A stretch of DNA of 19,874 bases, from contig CAZDYP010000090.1 in assembly GCA_964509505.1 (NCBI GenBank), positions 1-19,874 of the forward strand, in the 5' to 3' direction. Below are positions 1 through 6,352 of the stretch, one piece after another (positions within the stretch are counted from its first letter, which is position 1; the number at the start of each line of letters is the position of its first letter). The translations under genes and the position numbers were made by a program. Under the pieces are notes generated by a model. The model ran no database searches and was not told the origin of the DNA. It saw nothing but the letters and a program-made list of their open reading frames with translations. The stretch is from CAZDYP01 sp964509505 (GTDB lineage: Bacteria > Chloroflexota > Anaerolineae > JACRMK01).

Positions 1-112
1 CGCACGGGAAAAATTCTTTTCGTTTTCTTCGCGCCCTTCGCTGCTTTGTGGTGAAATGGTCCCAACTCCGCACCCCCGACATTTTTAACCACAGCTAAAC
101 ACAGACGAAATA
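1..112. repeat. Intergenic heptad-like repeat region
   Basis: No gene is visible before the DinB stop codon at 113. The left part (about 18-55) is a run of imperfect units built on CTTCG/CTTTG, ending TTTGTGGTGAAA. The right part (about 87-110) reads AACCACAGCTAAACACAGAC, so ACCACA near 88 faces TGTGGT near 47 in inverted orientation. This resembles the short intergenic repeats common in Chloroflexota and cyanobacteria. The left end is cut by the window, so the full element cannot be defined. Confidence 0.45.
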
Positions 113-625
113 TCACCATTCGCCTGCATACCGCACGTTATAGGGTTTGGTGTGCAGTTGGCAGAGGTGATAATGCAGCTCGACCAATTGCCGCAGATGC
201 AACACGTCATGCGCGACCCACGCGCTGAGCAAATCGCCCGCGCGCAGCACGAAGCCGCTGGGGTGAGTGCGCGACACGGACCAATCAGGCGACTTTAGTG
301 TTTGCAGCCAGGCGATGGATCTTTGTCGCTCGGCGTTGAAATCGGCGACCGATGGTTGCAAGTCGCGTTGCTGATAGGCGCGGCTCGTCACCCAACCTTC
401 TGGATCAATCGGGGGCCATTCTTTGTCTGGTTGATGCAAGGTCAGGTCGAGGCGCTGCCGAAAATCTTCGCGCTCCTCGTCGTAGAGATGGTTGATGACT
501 TCCAAGATTGACCAATCTTTGGAAGTTGGTTTGATGCGCGCTTGTTCTACCGTCACCATTAAGCAGAGCTGGGTAATGCTTGAAGCATGTTGGGTGAGTT
601 GTTCAATTGCCCAAGCTAATTCCAT
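113..625 (-). CDS. DinB family protein (putative metal-dependent hydrolase/transferase)
   Basis: This is a 170-residue single-domain protein of the DinB/YfiT four-helix-bundle superfamily. It is the usual length for the family. The expected metal-binding histidine triad is visible: H46 in INHLYDEE, then H139 and H143 in AHDVLHLRQL. Family members bind Zn or Ni; some act as thiol S-transferases and many have no known substrate, so the function here is open. It is the last gene of a four-gene minus-strand operon, starting 12 nt after the peptidase stop codon. No clear Shine-Dalgarno precedes the ATG at 625. Its stop codon abuts the repeat region at the left edge. Confidence 0.85.
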   Translation of the reverse strand: MELAWAIEQLTQHASSITQLCLMVTVEQARIKPTSKDWSILEVINHLYDEEREDFRQRLDLTLHQPDKEWPPIDPEGWVTSRAYQQRDLQPSVADFNAERQRSIAWLQTLKSPDWSVSRTHPSGFVLRAGDLLSAWVAHDVLHLRQLVELHYHLCQLHTKPYNVRYAGEW

Positions 626-637
626 AGCAGTTCACAC

Positions 638-1909
638 TCAAATAAGATGATACGCCGTCTGTCGTCCATGCAACCAGCGGCAGCCGCCGCCCGTCAACAC
701 CGCATCTTCTTCCGAGGCAATTCGCACTTCCTGATTGTCCCACTCTGGCACAAGCGTCTTCGTGTTCAACTCAATTGAATACACGGTGTCATCATAGAGC
801 GGATAATCGCCGCGCCCCGGCACACCGTTCTGCTGATCCCACAAACCAATCGTCGGACCTGCCGCGTGACCGTGATAGCCGAGCGGATGACTGTAGATGC
901 ATGGATTGAGTCCCTCCGATTTCGCTTGCTCCAACGCCGCAGACAAGACCTCGTTGCCCGTGTGTCCCAACTTCATCGCTGCGACGTGAATATCCTGCAA
1001 GCGATTGTTCTCTTGCAGGGCGCGTTGCAAGCCTGCGGGCGCATCACTCTCGTCGGGTTTGAGGATATAAACGTGTTGCTGATGGTCAGTTGCCAAACCC
1101 AAATAGTAGAAACCAACATCACAGTGCAACAAATCGCCGGGCATGATGAGCTTGCGGACATTTTCCTTCTGGTCATATCGTTGTCCTGGCGCTTGAATCT
1201 CGACGCTCGGCTGGAACCAGGCGCGCAAGCCGAGGTCGTGCATCGTTTGGCGGAACCACCACACTACATCATCCGTTGTCGTGATACCCGGCTGGATGAC
1301 GCGACTCGAAAACGCCTCGGCAATGAGCGCATGTCCAATTTCCACGATGCCCGGATAGACGACCAGCTCGGCGGGGATGCGTCGCTCCAGCCAGCCGACG
1401 GCGAGTTGTTCCGCGCCGTGCGTGCGCGCCATGTATGAGTCGCCCAAGGCTTGTGCGATGTTCTGATATTCGTTGTGCGTGAGGCCATCGCCAAAGGCAA
1501 ATGTTTCCGAGATGTTGAGACCGATGCGCTGCGGGTCGCGCTCCTTCACCACCCTCGCCAGACACGCATATTGCTCTTCCTTCTCAGGCTCCCAACCTTT
1601 TTGGTAGAAGTCGCCGAAACCATAACGGTCCAACGTGAGCCGCTCGACTGTGCCATTGTTGTGACGATGAAACACGAGGATGGTGCGGCGGCGTGCGGCC
1701 ATCGCCGGTTCAGGCAAGAGCGTCATAATCACAGGGTCTTCGTTGTATTCGCGCGCGGCGACGATCCACATAGCGTCGCCTGTGCGTTGCATGAGTTCGG
1801 GCAAGAGGGTATCGAGTCGCTCACGCAGCCAACGATTGCGGATCTCGGCTTGCGCGCGCAAGGGTAAAATTTTTTCGCGGTATGCTTCTACACCGGGAAA
1901 TGGATTCAT
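638..1909 (-). CDS. M24 family metallopeptidase (Xaa-Pro aminopeptidase-like)
   Basis: This 423-residue protein has the pita-bread fold of the M24 family (methionine aminopeptidase/Xaa-Pro peptidase). The C-terminal half carries recognisable metal-ligand motifs: D264 in LHCDVGF, D275 in LATDHQQ, the His-rich segment HPLGYHGHAAGPTIG (341-355), E380 in YSIELN, and a final acidic site in the region 394-402, where family members have R-I-E-D. That last motif is slightly expanded here (RIASEEDAVLT), so the exact ligand is uncertain. The N-terminal ~180 residues form the creatinase-like domain. There is no signal peptide, so it is probably cytoplasmic and cleaves X-Pro or related dipeptide bonds. 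The ATG overlaps the stop of the upstream response regulator (ATGA), and GGAG lies 8 nt before it, which supports translational coupling. Confidence 0.85.
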   Translation of the reverse strand: MNPFPGVEAYREKILPLRAQAEIRNRWLRERLDTLLPELMQRTGDAMWIVAAREYNEDPVIMTLLPEPAMAARRRTILVFHRHNNGTVERLTLDRYGFGDFYQKGWEPEKEEQYACLARVVKERDPQRIGLNISETFAFGDGLTHNEYQNIAQALGDSYMARTHGAEQLAVGWLERRIPAELVVYPGIVEIGHALIAEAFSSRVIQPGITTTDDVVWWFRQTMHDLGLRAWFQPSVEIQAPGQRYDQKENVRKLIMPGDLLHCDVGFYYLGLATDHQQHVYILKPDESDAPAGLQRALQENNRLQDIHVAAMKLGHTGNEVLSAALEQAKSEGLNPCIYSHPLGYHGHAAGPTIGLWDQQNGVPGRGDYPLYDDTVYSIELNTKTLVPEWDNQEVRIASEEDAVLTGGGCRWLHGRQTAYHLI

Positions 1910-2994
1910 GCGGGATGCTCCGTGGGAGTGGATTCCATGACGGCTAAAAATGCGGCGACGACGCGCGCATCGAATTCGACGCCCGCGCAGCGTTTGATTT
2001 CGGCGAGCGCCGCAGCGCGTGGCCAGGGCGGCTTGTATGGGCGCTGATGAATCAGCGCATCGAACACATCTACCACGGTGACGATGCGCGCTTCGATAGG
2101 GATCGCCTCACCGGCTAGGTTGTGCGGATAGCCTGCGCCATTCCAATACTCGTGATGCGAGAGCGCGATCTTTTCCGCCATCTGCACGAAGTGTGAAGTG
2201 CTGCCTGCCAACATCGCTGCGCCAATCAGCGTATGGTGGGTCATAATCGAAAATTCAGCTTCGGTGAGTCGCCCAGGCTTGAGCAGGATGCCATCAGGGA
2301 TGCCGATCTTGCCGATGTCGTGCAAACGCGCTGCTAGGCGAATCGTTTCGACTGCGGCAGATGGAAACCCTAATTGCTCCGCAACTTGCGCTGACAGGTT
2401 GCCCACGCGATATGTGTGTTCGCCGGTGTCGGTGTCGCGTTGCTCGCCCGCAATGGCTAACCGCTCGAGGATTTCGATTTGCGCCGCCTCCAGTTCGCGG
2501 GTGCGCGCGCGCACGCGTTCTTCGAGCTCTGCGTTGAGTTGGCGAACGGCTTGCTCGGCGGCGACCCGCACCGCAATTTCTCGTTCCAGTTCGATTTGCA
2601 AGCGGCGTAAGCGCAAGTGCGTTTCGACGCGCGCCAACATCTCGTGCATCTGGAACGGTTTCGTGATGTAATCCACGCCGCCCGCGCCAAACCCCTTGAC
2701 TTTGTTTTGTACTTCGTTCAGAGCGCTGATGAAGATGACGGGAATATCGCGCGTAGCTTCCTGCGTCTTCAAGTGTTCGCACACCTCGTACCCGCTCATC
2801 TCTGGCATGTTGATGTCAAGCAACACCAAATCGGGTATGTCTGTCTGTGCGGCTGTCAACGCCAGTGAGCCGTTGTTCGCCATGTATGTCTCATAGCCAT
2901 TCATGCGTAGCATCTGAGATAACAGTTCCAGATTCGAGAGCATGTCGTCCACAATCAAAATTTTTGCTTTAGCCTGCTTAGGCTCATTAGCCAT
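1906..2994 (-). CDS. Response regulator with HD-GYP domain (putative cyclic-di-GMP phosphodiesterase)
   Basis: This is a 362-residue two-domain regulator. Residues 10-130 form a REC receiver with acidic pair D16/D17, phospho-acceptor D60 (LVLLDINMPEMSG) and K112 (YITKPF). A charged, probably coiled-coil linker covers about 130-178. Residues 180-350 form an HD-GYP domain with H193, the HD pair H225/D226 (LHDIGKIGIPD), H253/H254, H280/H281 and the GYP signature at 288-290 (WNGAGYP). All key residues are present, so it is predicted to hydrolyse cyclic di-GMP when phosphorylated. No sensor kinase is nearby, so the partner is elsewhere. The ATG at 2994 was chosen because AGGAG sits 6 nt upstream; a TTG one codon earlier is less likely. 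It lies 20 nt after the epimerase gene and overlaps the peptidase gene by 4 nt. Confidence 0.92.
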   Translation of the reverse strand: MANEPKQAKAKILIVDDMLSNLELLSQMLRMNGYETYMANNGSLALTAAQTDIPDLVLLDINMPEMSGYEVCEHLKTQEATRDIPVIFISALNEVQNKVKGFGAGGVDYITKPFQMHEMLARVETHLRLRRLQIELEREIAVRVAAEQAVRQLNAELEERVRARTRELEAAQIEILERLAIAGEQRDTDTGEHTYRVGNLSAQVAEQLGFPSAAVETIRLAARLHDIGKIGIPDGILLKPGRLTEAEFSIMTHHTLIGAAMLAGSTSHFVQMAEKIALSHHEYWNGAGYPHNLAGEAIPIEARIVTVVDVFDALIHQRPYKPPWPRAAALAEIKRCAGVEFDARVVAAFLAVMESTPTEHPA

Positions 2995-3014
2995 CAACTT
3001 CTCCTGAAGCGGCG

Positions 3015-3899
3015 CTAGCTATATTTCATGCGTTGTGCGGCTTGCATGATTGTCGCGATTTTGTCGGCAAACTTCACCGCGCTGTTGTCCGCGGGCGCAT
3101 AGCCAAGCGCCTGACGCGCGTTGGCAATGCTCCAAAATTTGTGATCGTTGTCGCTGATGCCATAGACGATTTGGAACGGCACGCCGTGTTCATCCCGAAT
3201 ATCGTCCGTTTCGATAGCTTTCACGCACAGCTGAATTTGGTCGCGCGCGCTCAAATATGCGCCGAGTGCGCGATGGAGTTTTTTGAGGTCGCTGGCGTCG
3301 CATTGTTCAACGTCAGTTTCGCGGGGTCCGCCGATACGCAACTGCACGTTCTCTAACCGTTGCCCGTTGTTCTCAACGCCTGTCGCAAAGACGAAACCCA
3401 AATCTTCGTATGCTTCTTTCGCCCACCCATAATAATTGTCGGAGTAAGTTTTCATCGTCGCGTCCACAAAATCGTGTTTGTCCGCCCAAATTAGTCGCTC
3501 GTAGTAATCGGCGGCGTGATTGCTGCTGCACACGACGACGCGACGCACGTTCTCTTCGACGCATACTTGATAGATGTTGTACGCCATCTGCACGTTGAGC
3601 AGTTCATTTTGAAATTTTTGTGAGCGCGCGTCGGCAGTCGCGCCAGCAGCGAAGATGTTGCTCATCACGCCGATAAAGCCGCAATGCAGCACCGCATCCG
3701 CGCCGCGAAAATACCGACGATATGCGTCGCGGTTGCGGTCGGTCAGATCTACGATCTGGATGTCGGGAATCTCGACGCCTGCGCGTGTTCGCTTTGTCAC
3801 GTCAAGCAACGTGAGATCGTAGCGTTCACGGAATGCCTCTATCATGCGCGAGAAAATGTAGCCGGCTGCGCCCGTCACGACGACTTTGCGCTTGGTCAT
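3015..3899 (-). CDS. NAD(P)-dependent epimerase/dehydratase (extended SDR)
   Basis: This 294-residue Rossmann-fold enzyme belongs to the extended short-chain dehydrogenase/reductase family. The N-terminal dinucleotide motif is VVVTGAAGYIF (6-16), in which the third glycine of GxxGxxG is replaced by F. The catalytic pair is Y157-GWA-K161, and the preceding serines S125/S126 sit in VVVCSSNHAA. The overall pattern resembles uronate dehydrogenase-like or sugar-nucleotide-modifying SDRs; the substrate cannot be read from the sequence. The ATG at 3899 was chosen over an in-frame ATG at 3956 because GGGAG lies just upstream of it and because the promoter TATAAT (3928-3933) falls between the two. It is the first gene of the operon with the response regulator, peptidase and DinB genes. 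Confidence 0.88.
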   Translation of the reverse strand: MTKRKVVVTGAAGYIFSRMIEAFRERYDLTLLDVTKRTRAGVEIPDIQIVDLTDRNRDAYRRYFRGADAVLHCGFIGVMSNIFAAGATADARSQKFQNELLNVQMAYNIYQVCVEENVRRVVVCSSNHAADYYERLIWADKHDFVDATMKTYSDNYYGWAKEAYEDLGFVFATGVENNGQRLENVQLRIGGPRETDVEQCDASDLKKLHRALGAYLSARDQIQLCVKAIETDDIRDEHGVPFQIVYGISDNDHKFWSIANARQALGYAPADNSAVKFADKIATIMQAAQRMKYS

Positions 3900-3927
3900 G
3901 TCTAGCTCCCATGCTTTGGATAATGAG

Positions 3928-3956
3928 ATTATATCGTATCCGCAAGCGCCATTCAA
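3928..3956 (-). promoter_or_regulatory. Sigma70-type promoter of the SDR/HD-GYP/M24/DinB operon
   Basis: On the minus strand the -35 box is TTGAAT (3956-3951), the spacer is 17 nt and the -10 box is a perfect TATAAT (3933-3928). Transcription would start near 3921, giving a leader of about 22 nt before the ATG at 3899. It is divergent from the plus-strand promoter at 4002-4029. Confidence 0.75.
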
Positions 3957-4001
3957 ACAGTCAGTGGCGTAAAAATTTTTTGAAAATTTTTTGCAAACCC
4001 A

Positions 4002-4029
4002 TTGACTTTCAGCCCAATATGTGTAGAAT
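4002..4029 (+). promoter_or_regulatory. Strong sigma70-type promoter of the leader RNA
   Basis: The -35 box is TTGACT (4002-4007), the spacer is 16 nt and the -10 box is TAGAAT (4024-4029). Immediately upstream, 3971-3992 holds phased A/T runs (AAAAATTTTTT then AAAATTTTTT) that look like an UP element or bent DNA. The predicted start is near 4036. Confidence 0.7.
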
Positions 4030-4057
4030 GTTTATAGTCAATTTTCCGAGGTGGAAG

Positions 4058-4189
4058 ATGCTATCCCTCAATTTATGCTATTGGTCAACTAATCCAACGA
4101 ACCAATCATTGTTTATTAACCGTGTCCTGAGTGAAGGTATGGACGCGCGTCCTGTCGCGCCTTTGTGTAACGGGAGGGAGAGCGTGTAG
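4058..4189 (+). CDS. Putative 43-residue leader peptide
   Basis: The ATG at 4058 follows a good Shine-Dalgarno, GAGG (4048-4051), with 6 nt spacing, and lies about 22 nt after the predicted transcription start. The product begins MLSLNLCYW, is rich in Asn, Ser and Thr in its first half, and has no recognisable domain. The reading frame covers the leader hairpins and the proposed antiterminator arm, and it stops at 4187-4189, about 26 nt before the first terminator stem. That geometry fits a ribosome-controlled attenuator, but a short frame of this size can also arise by chance. No homology is claimed. Confidence 0.4.
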   Translation: MLSLNLCYWSTNPTNQSLFINRVLSEGMDARPVAPLCNGRESV

Positions 4190-4215
4190 TCTCTCGACCA
4201 GTCCGTCTGACACAG

Positions 4216-4249
4216 GCGCGAAGGAATTTGTCCTTCGCGCTTTTTGTTT
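4216..4249 (+). terminator. Intrinsic terminator 1 of the leader RNA
   Basis: A perfect 10-bp stem pairs GCGCGAAGGA (4216-4225) with TCCTTCGCGC (4231-4240). The loop is 5 nt and it is followed by TTTTTGTTT (4241-4249). Confidence 0.85.
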
Positions 4250-4260
4250 CTCTACGCCTG

Positions 4261-4296
4261 GCGCGAAGGCACGGTTTGTCCTTCGCGCTTTTGTTT
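4261..4296 (+). terminator. Intrinsic terminator 2, near-copy of terminator 1
   Basis: A perfect 9-bp stem pairs GCGCGAAGG (4261-4269) with CCTTCGCGC (4280-4288). The loop is 10 nt and the tail is TTTTGTTT. Stem and tail are the same as in terminator 1, which points to a local duplication or to selection for two identical stops. Confidence 0.8.
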
Positions 4297-4405
4297 GATC
4301 ATGCTGGCGTGGTGGCATAGGGGATACACAACCGCCTTAGAAGTTGGTCACTGAGCATGGTTGACTGAACACTGCCCACTTCTCTTTTGGTGAAACAAGG
4401 AGCCT

Positions 4406-5443
4406 ATGTATATCAAACCTTTTGATGGCCCGCGCGCGAGTGAACACGCATACGCGGCGCACAATCATTTTATCAATCAAGTCAACGCGGAGCGCTTTCC
4501 CGACGACCCGCCCATACCGCTTGCAGAAACGATTGCGGATTGGCAAACCATTCCGCCGATGTTCGCCGTGAACAGTTGGGGAGTGTGGCATGATGACGAA
4601 TCGGCGCTCGTTGCGTTTGGTGATTCATGGTTCAAACTAACCGAGGACAATCGCCATCTCATTTGGTTCTCAATTGACGTGCTGCCCGCCTATCGTCGGC
4701 AAGGGCTTGCGCGACAACTACTCGATAGGCTGGTCAACGTCGCCGTGCGCGAGCAGCGCCGCCTCATCGAGATGCGGACGTACGAGAACGTGCCTACCGG
4801 CGCGGCGTTTTTGCGGCGTCTGGACGCGAAGATGTGTCGCGCCGAACACATCAATCAACTCAAGCTGTGCGACCTTAGACGCGACCTCGTCTCTCAATGG
4901 ATTGAGCGCGCGGCTGAACGAGCGAGCGATTTCGAGTTGCTGACGCTCGAGGGGCGGTATCCTGATGAGATATTGATTGCCTTCAACGAACTGCATCACG
5001 TGATGAACACGATGCCGCGCGACGCGCTCGACATCGAAGATTGGCAAACGACGCCAGAACAGGTGCGCGACTTCGAGCAGAATTTGTTCGCGCGCGGCAA
5101 CGAGCGGTGGACGATGCTCGCGCGACACAAGCCGAGCGGTGAGCTGGCTGGTTTCACAGAGACAGTGTGGAACCCGAGTCGCCCTGAAATTTTGGAGCAA
5201 TGGGGCACGGGCGTGTTGCCACAGTATCGCAATCACGGTTTGGGACGCTGGCTCAAAGCCGCGATGATTGACAAAGTTTTGCGTGAGCGTCCGCGCATCA
5301 ACCGTATTCGCACAGGCAACGCCGATTCGAACGCGCCGATGTTGAAGATCAATTACGAGCTCGGCTTCAAGCCTCATCAAGCGAGCGAGACGTGGCAAGT
5401 GGAAACGGAGAAGGTCTTGCGCTACCTGAAAAGCGCGCCGTAA
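4406..5443 (+). CDS. Tandem-domain GNAT family N-acetyltransferase
   Basis: This 345-residue protein contains two GNAT folds. In domain 1 (about 1-165) motif A is IDVLPAYRRQGLARQLL, with the acetyl-CoA pyrophosphate-binding R/Q-x-x-G-x-G/A at 97-102. In domain 2 (about 175-340) the equivalent is GVLPQYRNHGLGRWL at 275-280, followed by the typical N...MLKINYELGF segment (309-321). The double-GNAT layout is shared with mycothiol synthase-like and many uncharacterised acetyltransferases; the acceptor cannot be deduced. The start is supported by AAGGAG (4397-4402), although the spacer is only 3 nt. It lies downstream of the double-terminator leader and 51 nt before the start of a small gene likely to be co-transcribed. 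Confidence 0.88.
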   Translation: MYIKPFDGPRASEHAYAAHNHFINQVNAERFPDDPPIPLAETIADWQTIPPMFAVNSWGVWHDDESALVAFGDSWFKLTEDNRHLIWFSIDVLPAYRRQGLARQLLDRLVNVAVREQRRLIEMRTYENVPTGAAFLRRLDAKMCRAEHINQLKLCDLRRDLVSQWIERAAERASDFELLTLEGRYPDEILIAFNELHHVMNTMPRDALDIEDWQTTPEQVRDFEQNLFARGNERWTMLARHKPSGELAGFTETVWNPSRPEILEQWGTGVLPQYRNHGLGRWLKAAMIDKVLRERPRINRIRTGNADSNAPMLKINYELGFKPHQASETWQVETEKVLRYLKSAP

Positions 5444-5494
5444 ATGTCATCTCGTCTATGTGAGATGACAAACCGACAGCGGAGGGTCTTTCAC

Positions 5495-5728
5495 ATGGAC
5501 GAATTCTTGAATTATCAGATGGATTGTTTGGCAAGCGAGTTTGATATGGTATTATTGCCGCCCTTGACGCCGTACCCAATGTTGGTGCGGACTGCTCGCC
5601 AAGCGTCAGCCCACTATTTTCGTTGGAGTGTGGTTGATCACATCACGCGCGAGTATCTGACATGGTTAGCTTTGTCGCAGCAACCTACTGACCGTCGCCT
5701 TGAATCATATCGGTCAATCGTGGGTTAG
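5495..5728 (+). CDS. Small hypothetical protein (77 residues)
   Basis: The start at 5495 is supported by a strong GGAGGG (5481-5486) with 8 nt spacing. The frame is open from an ATG at 5444, directly after the GNAT stop, but that ATG has no ribosome binding site. The product is a soluble-looking protein starting MDEFLNYQMD, with an aromatic patch around HYFRWSVVDH and EYLTWL. It has no signal peptide, membrane segment or motif that I recognise. It is probably transcribed with the GNAT gene. Function is unknown. Confidence 0.6.
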   Translation: MDEFLNYQMDCLASEFDMVLLPPLTPYPMLVRTARQASAHYFRWSVVDHITREYLTWLALSQQPTDRRLESYRSIVG

Positions 5729-5774
5729 AAGTTTTGCGGTACCGCGCCTGTTTCTATGTGCCGGGTATAAACAA

Positions 5775-5803
5775 ACACGGCGAAGTCTAACACTTCGCCG
5801 TGT
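5775..5803 (-). terminator. Hairpin terminator between convergent operons
   Basis: A perfect 11-bp stem pairs ACACGGCGAAG (5775-5785) with CTTCGCCGTGT (5793-5803) around a 7-nt loop. On the minus strand it is followed by TTGTTTATA, which fits termination of the glnS operon. On the plus strand the tail (CGTATTT) is weaker, but the hairpin probably also serves the GNAT/small-gene transcript. Confidence 0.8.
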
Positions 5804-5809
5804 CGTATT

Positions 5810-6352
5810 TCATCCTAACAATTTGATTTCCTGAATATAGCGCCACGCAGTATCCGCTTCGCCGCGCTGCATCAGCCATAGGCTCTGCACTGGCATAGCC
5901 CACTGTTCTGTGTGCCATGCGGTTTGTTGCCATGCGCGCCAGAGCTGCTCAGTTTTCGCTTGAGGCAAGCGCATGACCAATGTCAAGTGTGGCACAAAGT
6001 TGCGATGCTTGTCTTGTCCTAATACCTCCAACAACACGCGCCGCGCTGCGGACAGTCCAGCGGTCGGCGTAACGCGCAAATAGATCACGGCAGCCTCAGG
6101 TAGGAACGATTCGACGCCACCTAACACCAGCTCAAATGGTTTGAGCTGAGGTTGCGCCGCCAATAGAGATTCGGTAGCAGCGGCTTCGTTTTCAGGCGTA
6201 GCAGAACCATGACGCCAATAAGTGCCTGCCAGCGTCACGTGCGGTGCGGTGATGCGCGCCGTAATGGGATCATGCGGTTCACGCCAACGCTGAATGCGTT
6301 CCGCGATTTCACCGGTCGGAAATGCGCCGACGAAAATGCGATAAGCGCTCAT
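5810..6352 (-). CDS. 2'-5' RNA ligase family protein (2H phosphoesterase)
   Basis: This 180-residue protein has the two HxTx motifs of the 2H phosphoesterase superfamily: H38-V-T40 (APHVTLAG) and H122-L-T124 (VPHLTLVM). They are spaced as in LigT/ThpR-type proteins and the length is normal. Family members act on 2'-5' linkages or on 2',3'-cyclic phosphates of RNA; the substrate here is not known. It overlaps the upstream Gfo/Idh gene by 4 nt (ATGA) and is the last gene of the glnS operon. The stop codon is close to the 5775-5803 terminator. Confidence 0.85.
   Translation of the reverse strand: MSAYRIFVGAFPTGEIAERIQRWREPHDPITARITAPHVTLAGTYWRHGSATPENEAAATESLLAAQPQLKPFELVLGGVESFLPEAAVIYLRVTPTAGLSAARRVLLEVLGQDKHRNFVPHLTLVMRLPQAKTEQLWRAWQQTAWHTEQWAMPVQSLWLMQRGEADTAWRYIQEIKLLG

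Larger units (their letters stand above)
4036..4296 (+). ncRNA. Structured leader RNA / putative transcription attenuator upstream of the GNAT gene
   Basis: The transcript predicted from the 4002-4029 promoter can form several stems. ATTGGT 4080-4085 pairs with 4101-4106; GTGTC 4122-4126 with GACAC 4209-4213; GGAC 4141-4144 with GTCC 4201-4204; GCGCG 4145-4149 with CGCGC 4156-4160; GAGAG 4178-4182 with CTCTC 4191-4195. It ends in two intrinsic terminators. Segment TCGCGCCT (4155-4162) is also perfectly complementary to AGGCGCGA (4214-4221). That pairing would invade the 5' arm of terminator 1, so it is mutually exclusive both with the terminator and with the 4145/4156 hairpin. I match it to no known riboswitch, T-box, 6S, SRP or tmRNA consensus. 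From 4297 to the GNAT start I see no convincing second promoter, which suggests the gene depends on readthrough. A free-standing small RNA is the alternative. Confidence 0.5.

Noticed and set aside
3971..3992. A/T-run DNA as a possible replication origin or DnaA region
   Set aside because: No DnaA boxes or iterons nearby. Position just upstream of the -35 box fits an UP element or bent DNA.
4036..4250. Known structured RNA (T-box, 6S, SRP RNA, SAM, TPP, cobalamin or fluoride riboswitch)
   Set aside because: None of the hallmark conserved motifs, such as the T-box GGUGG sequence or the SRP GGAAGGAAGCAG loop, was found by eye. A covariance-model search would be decisive.
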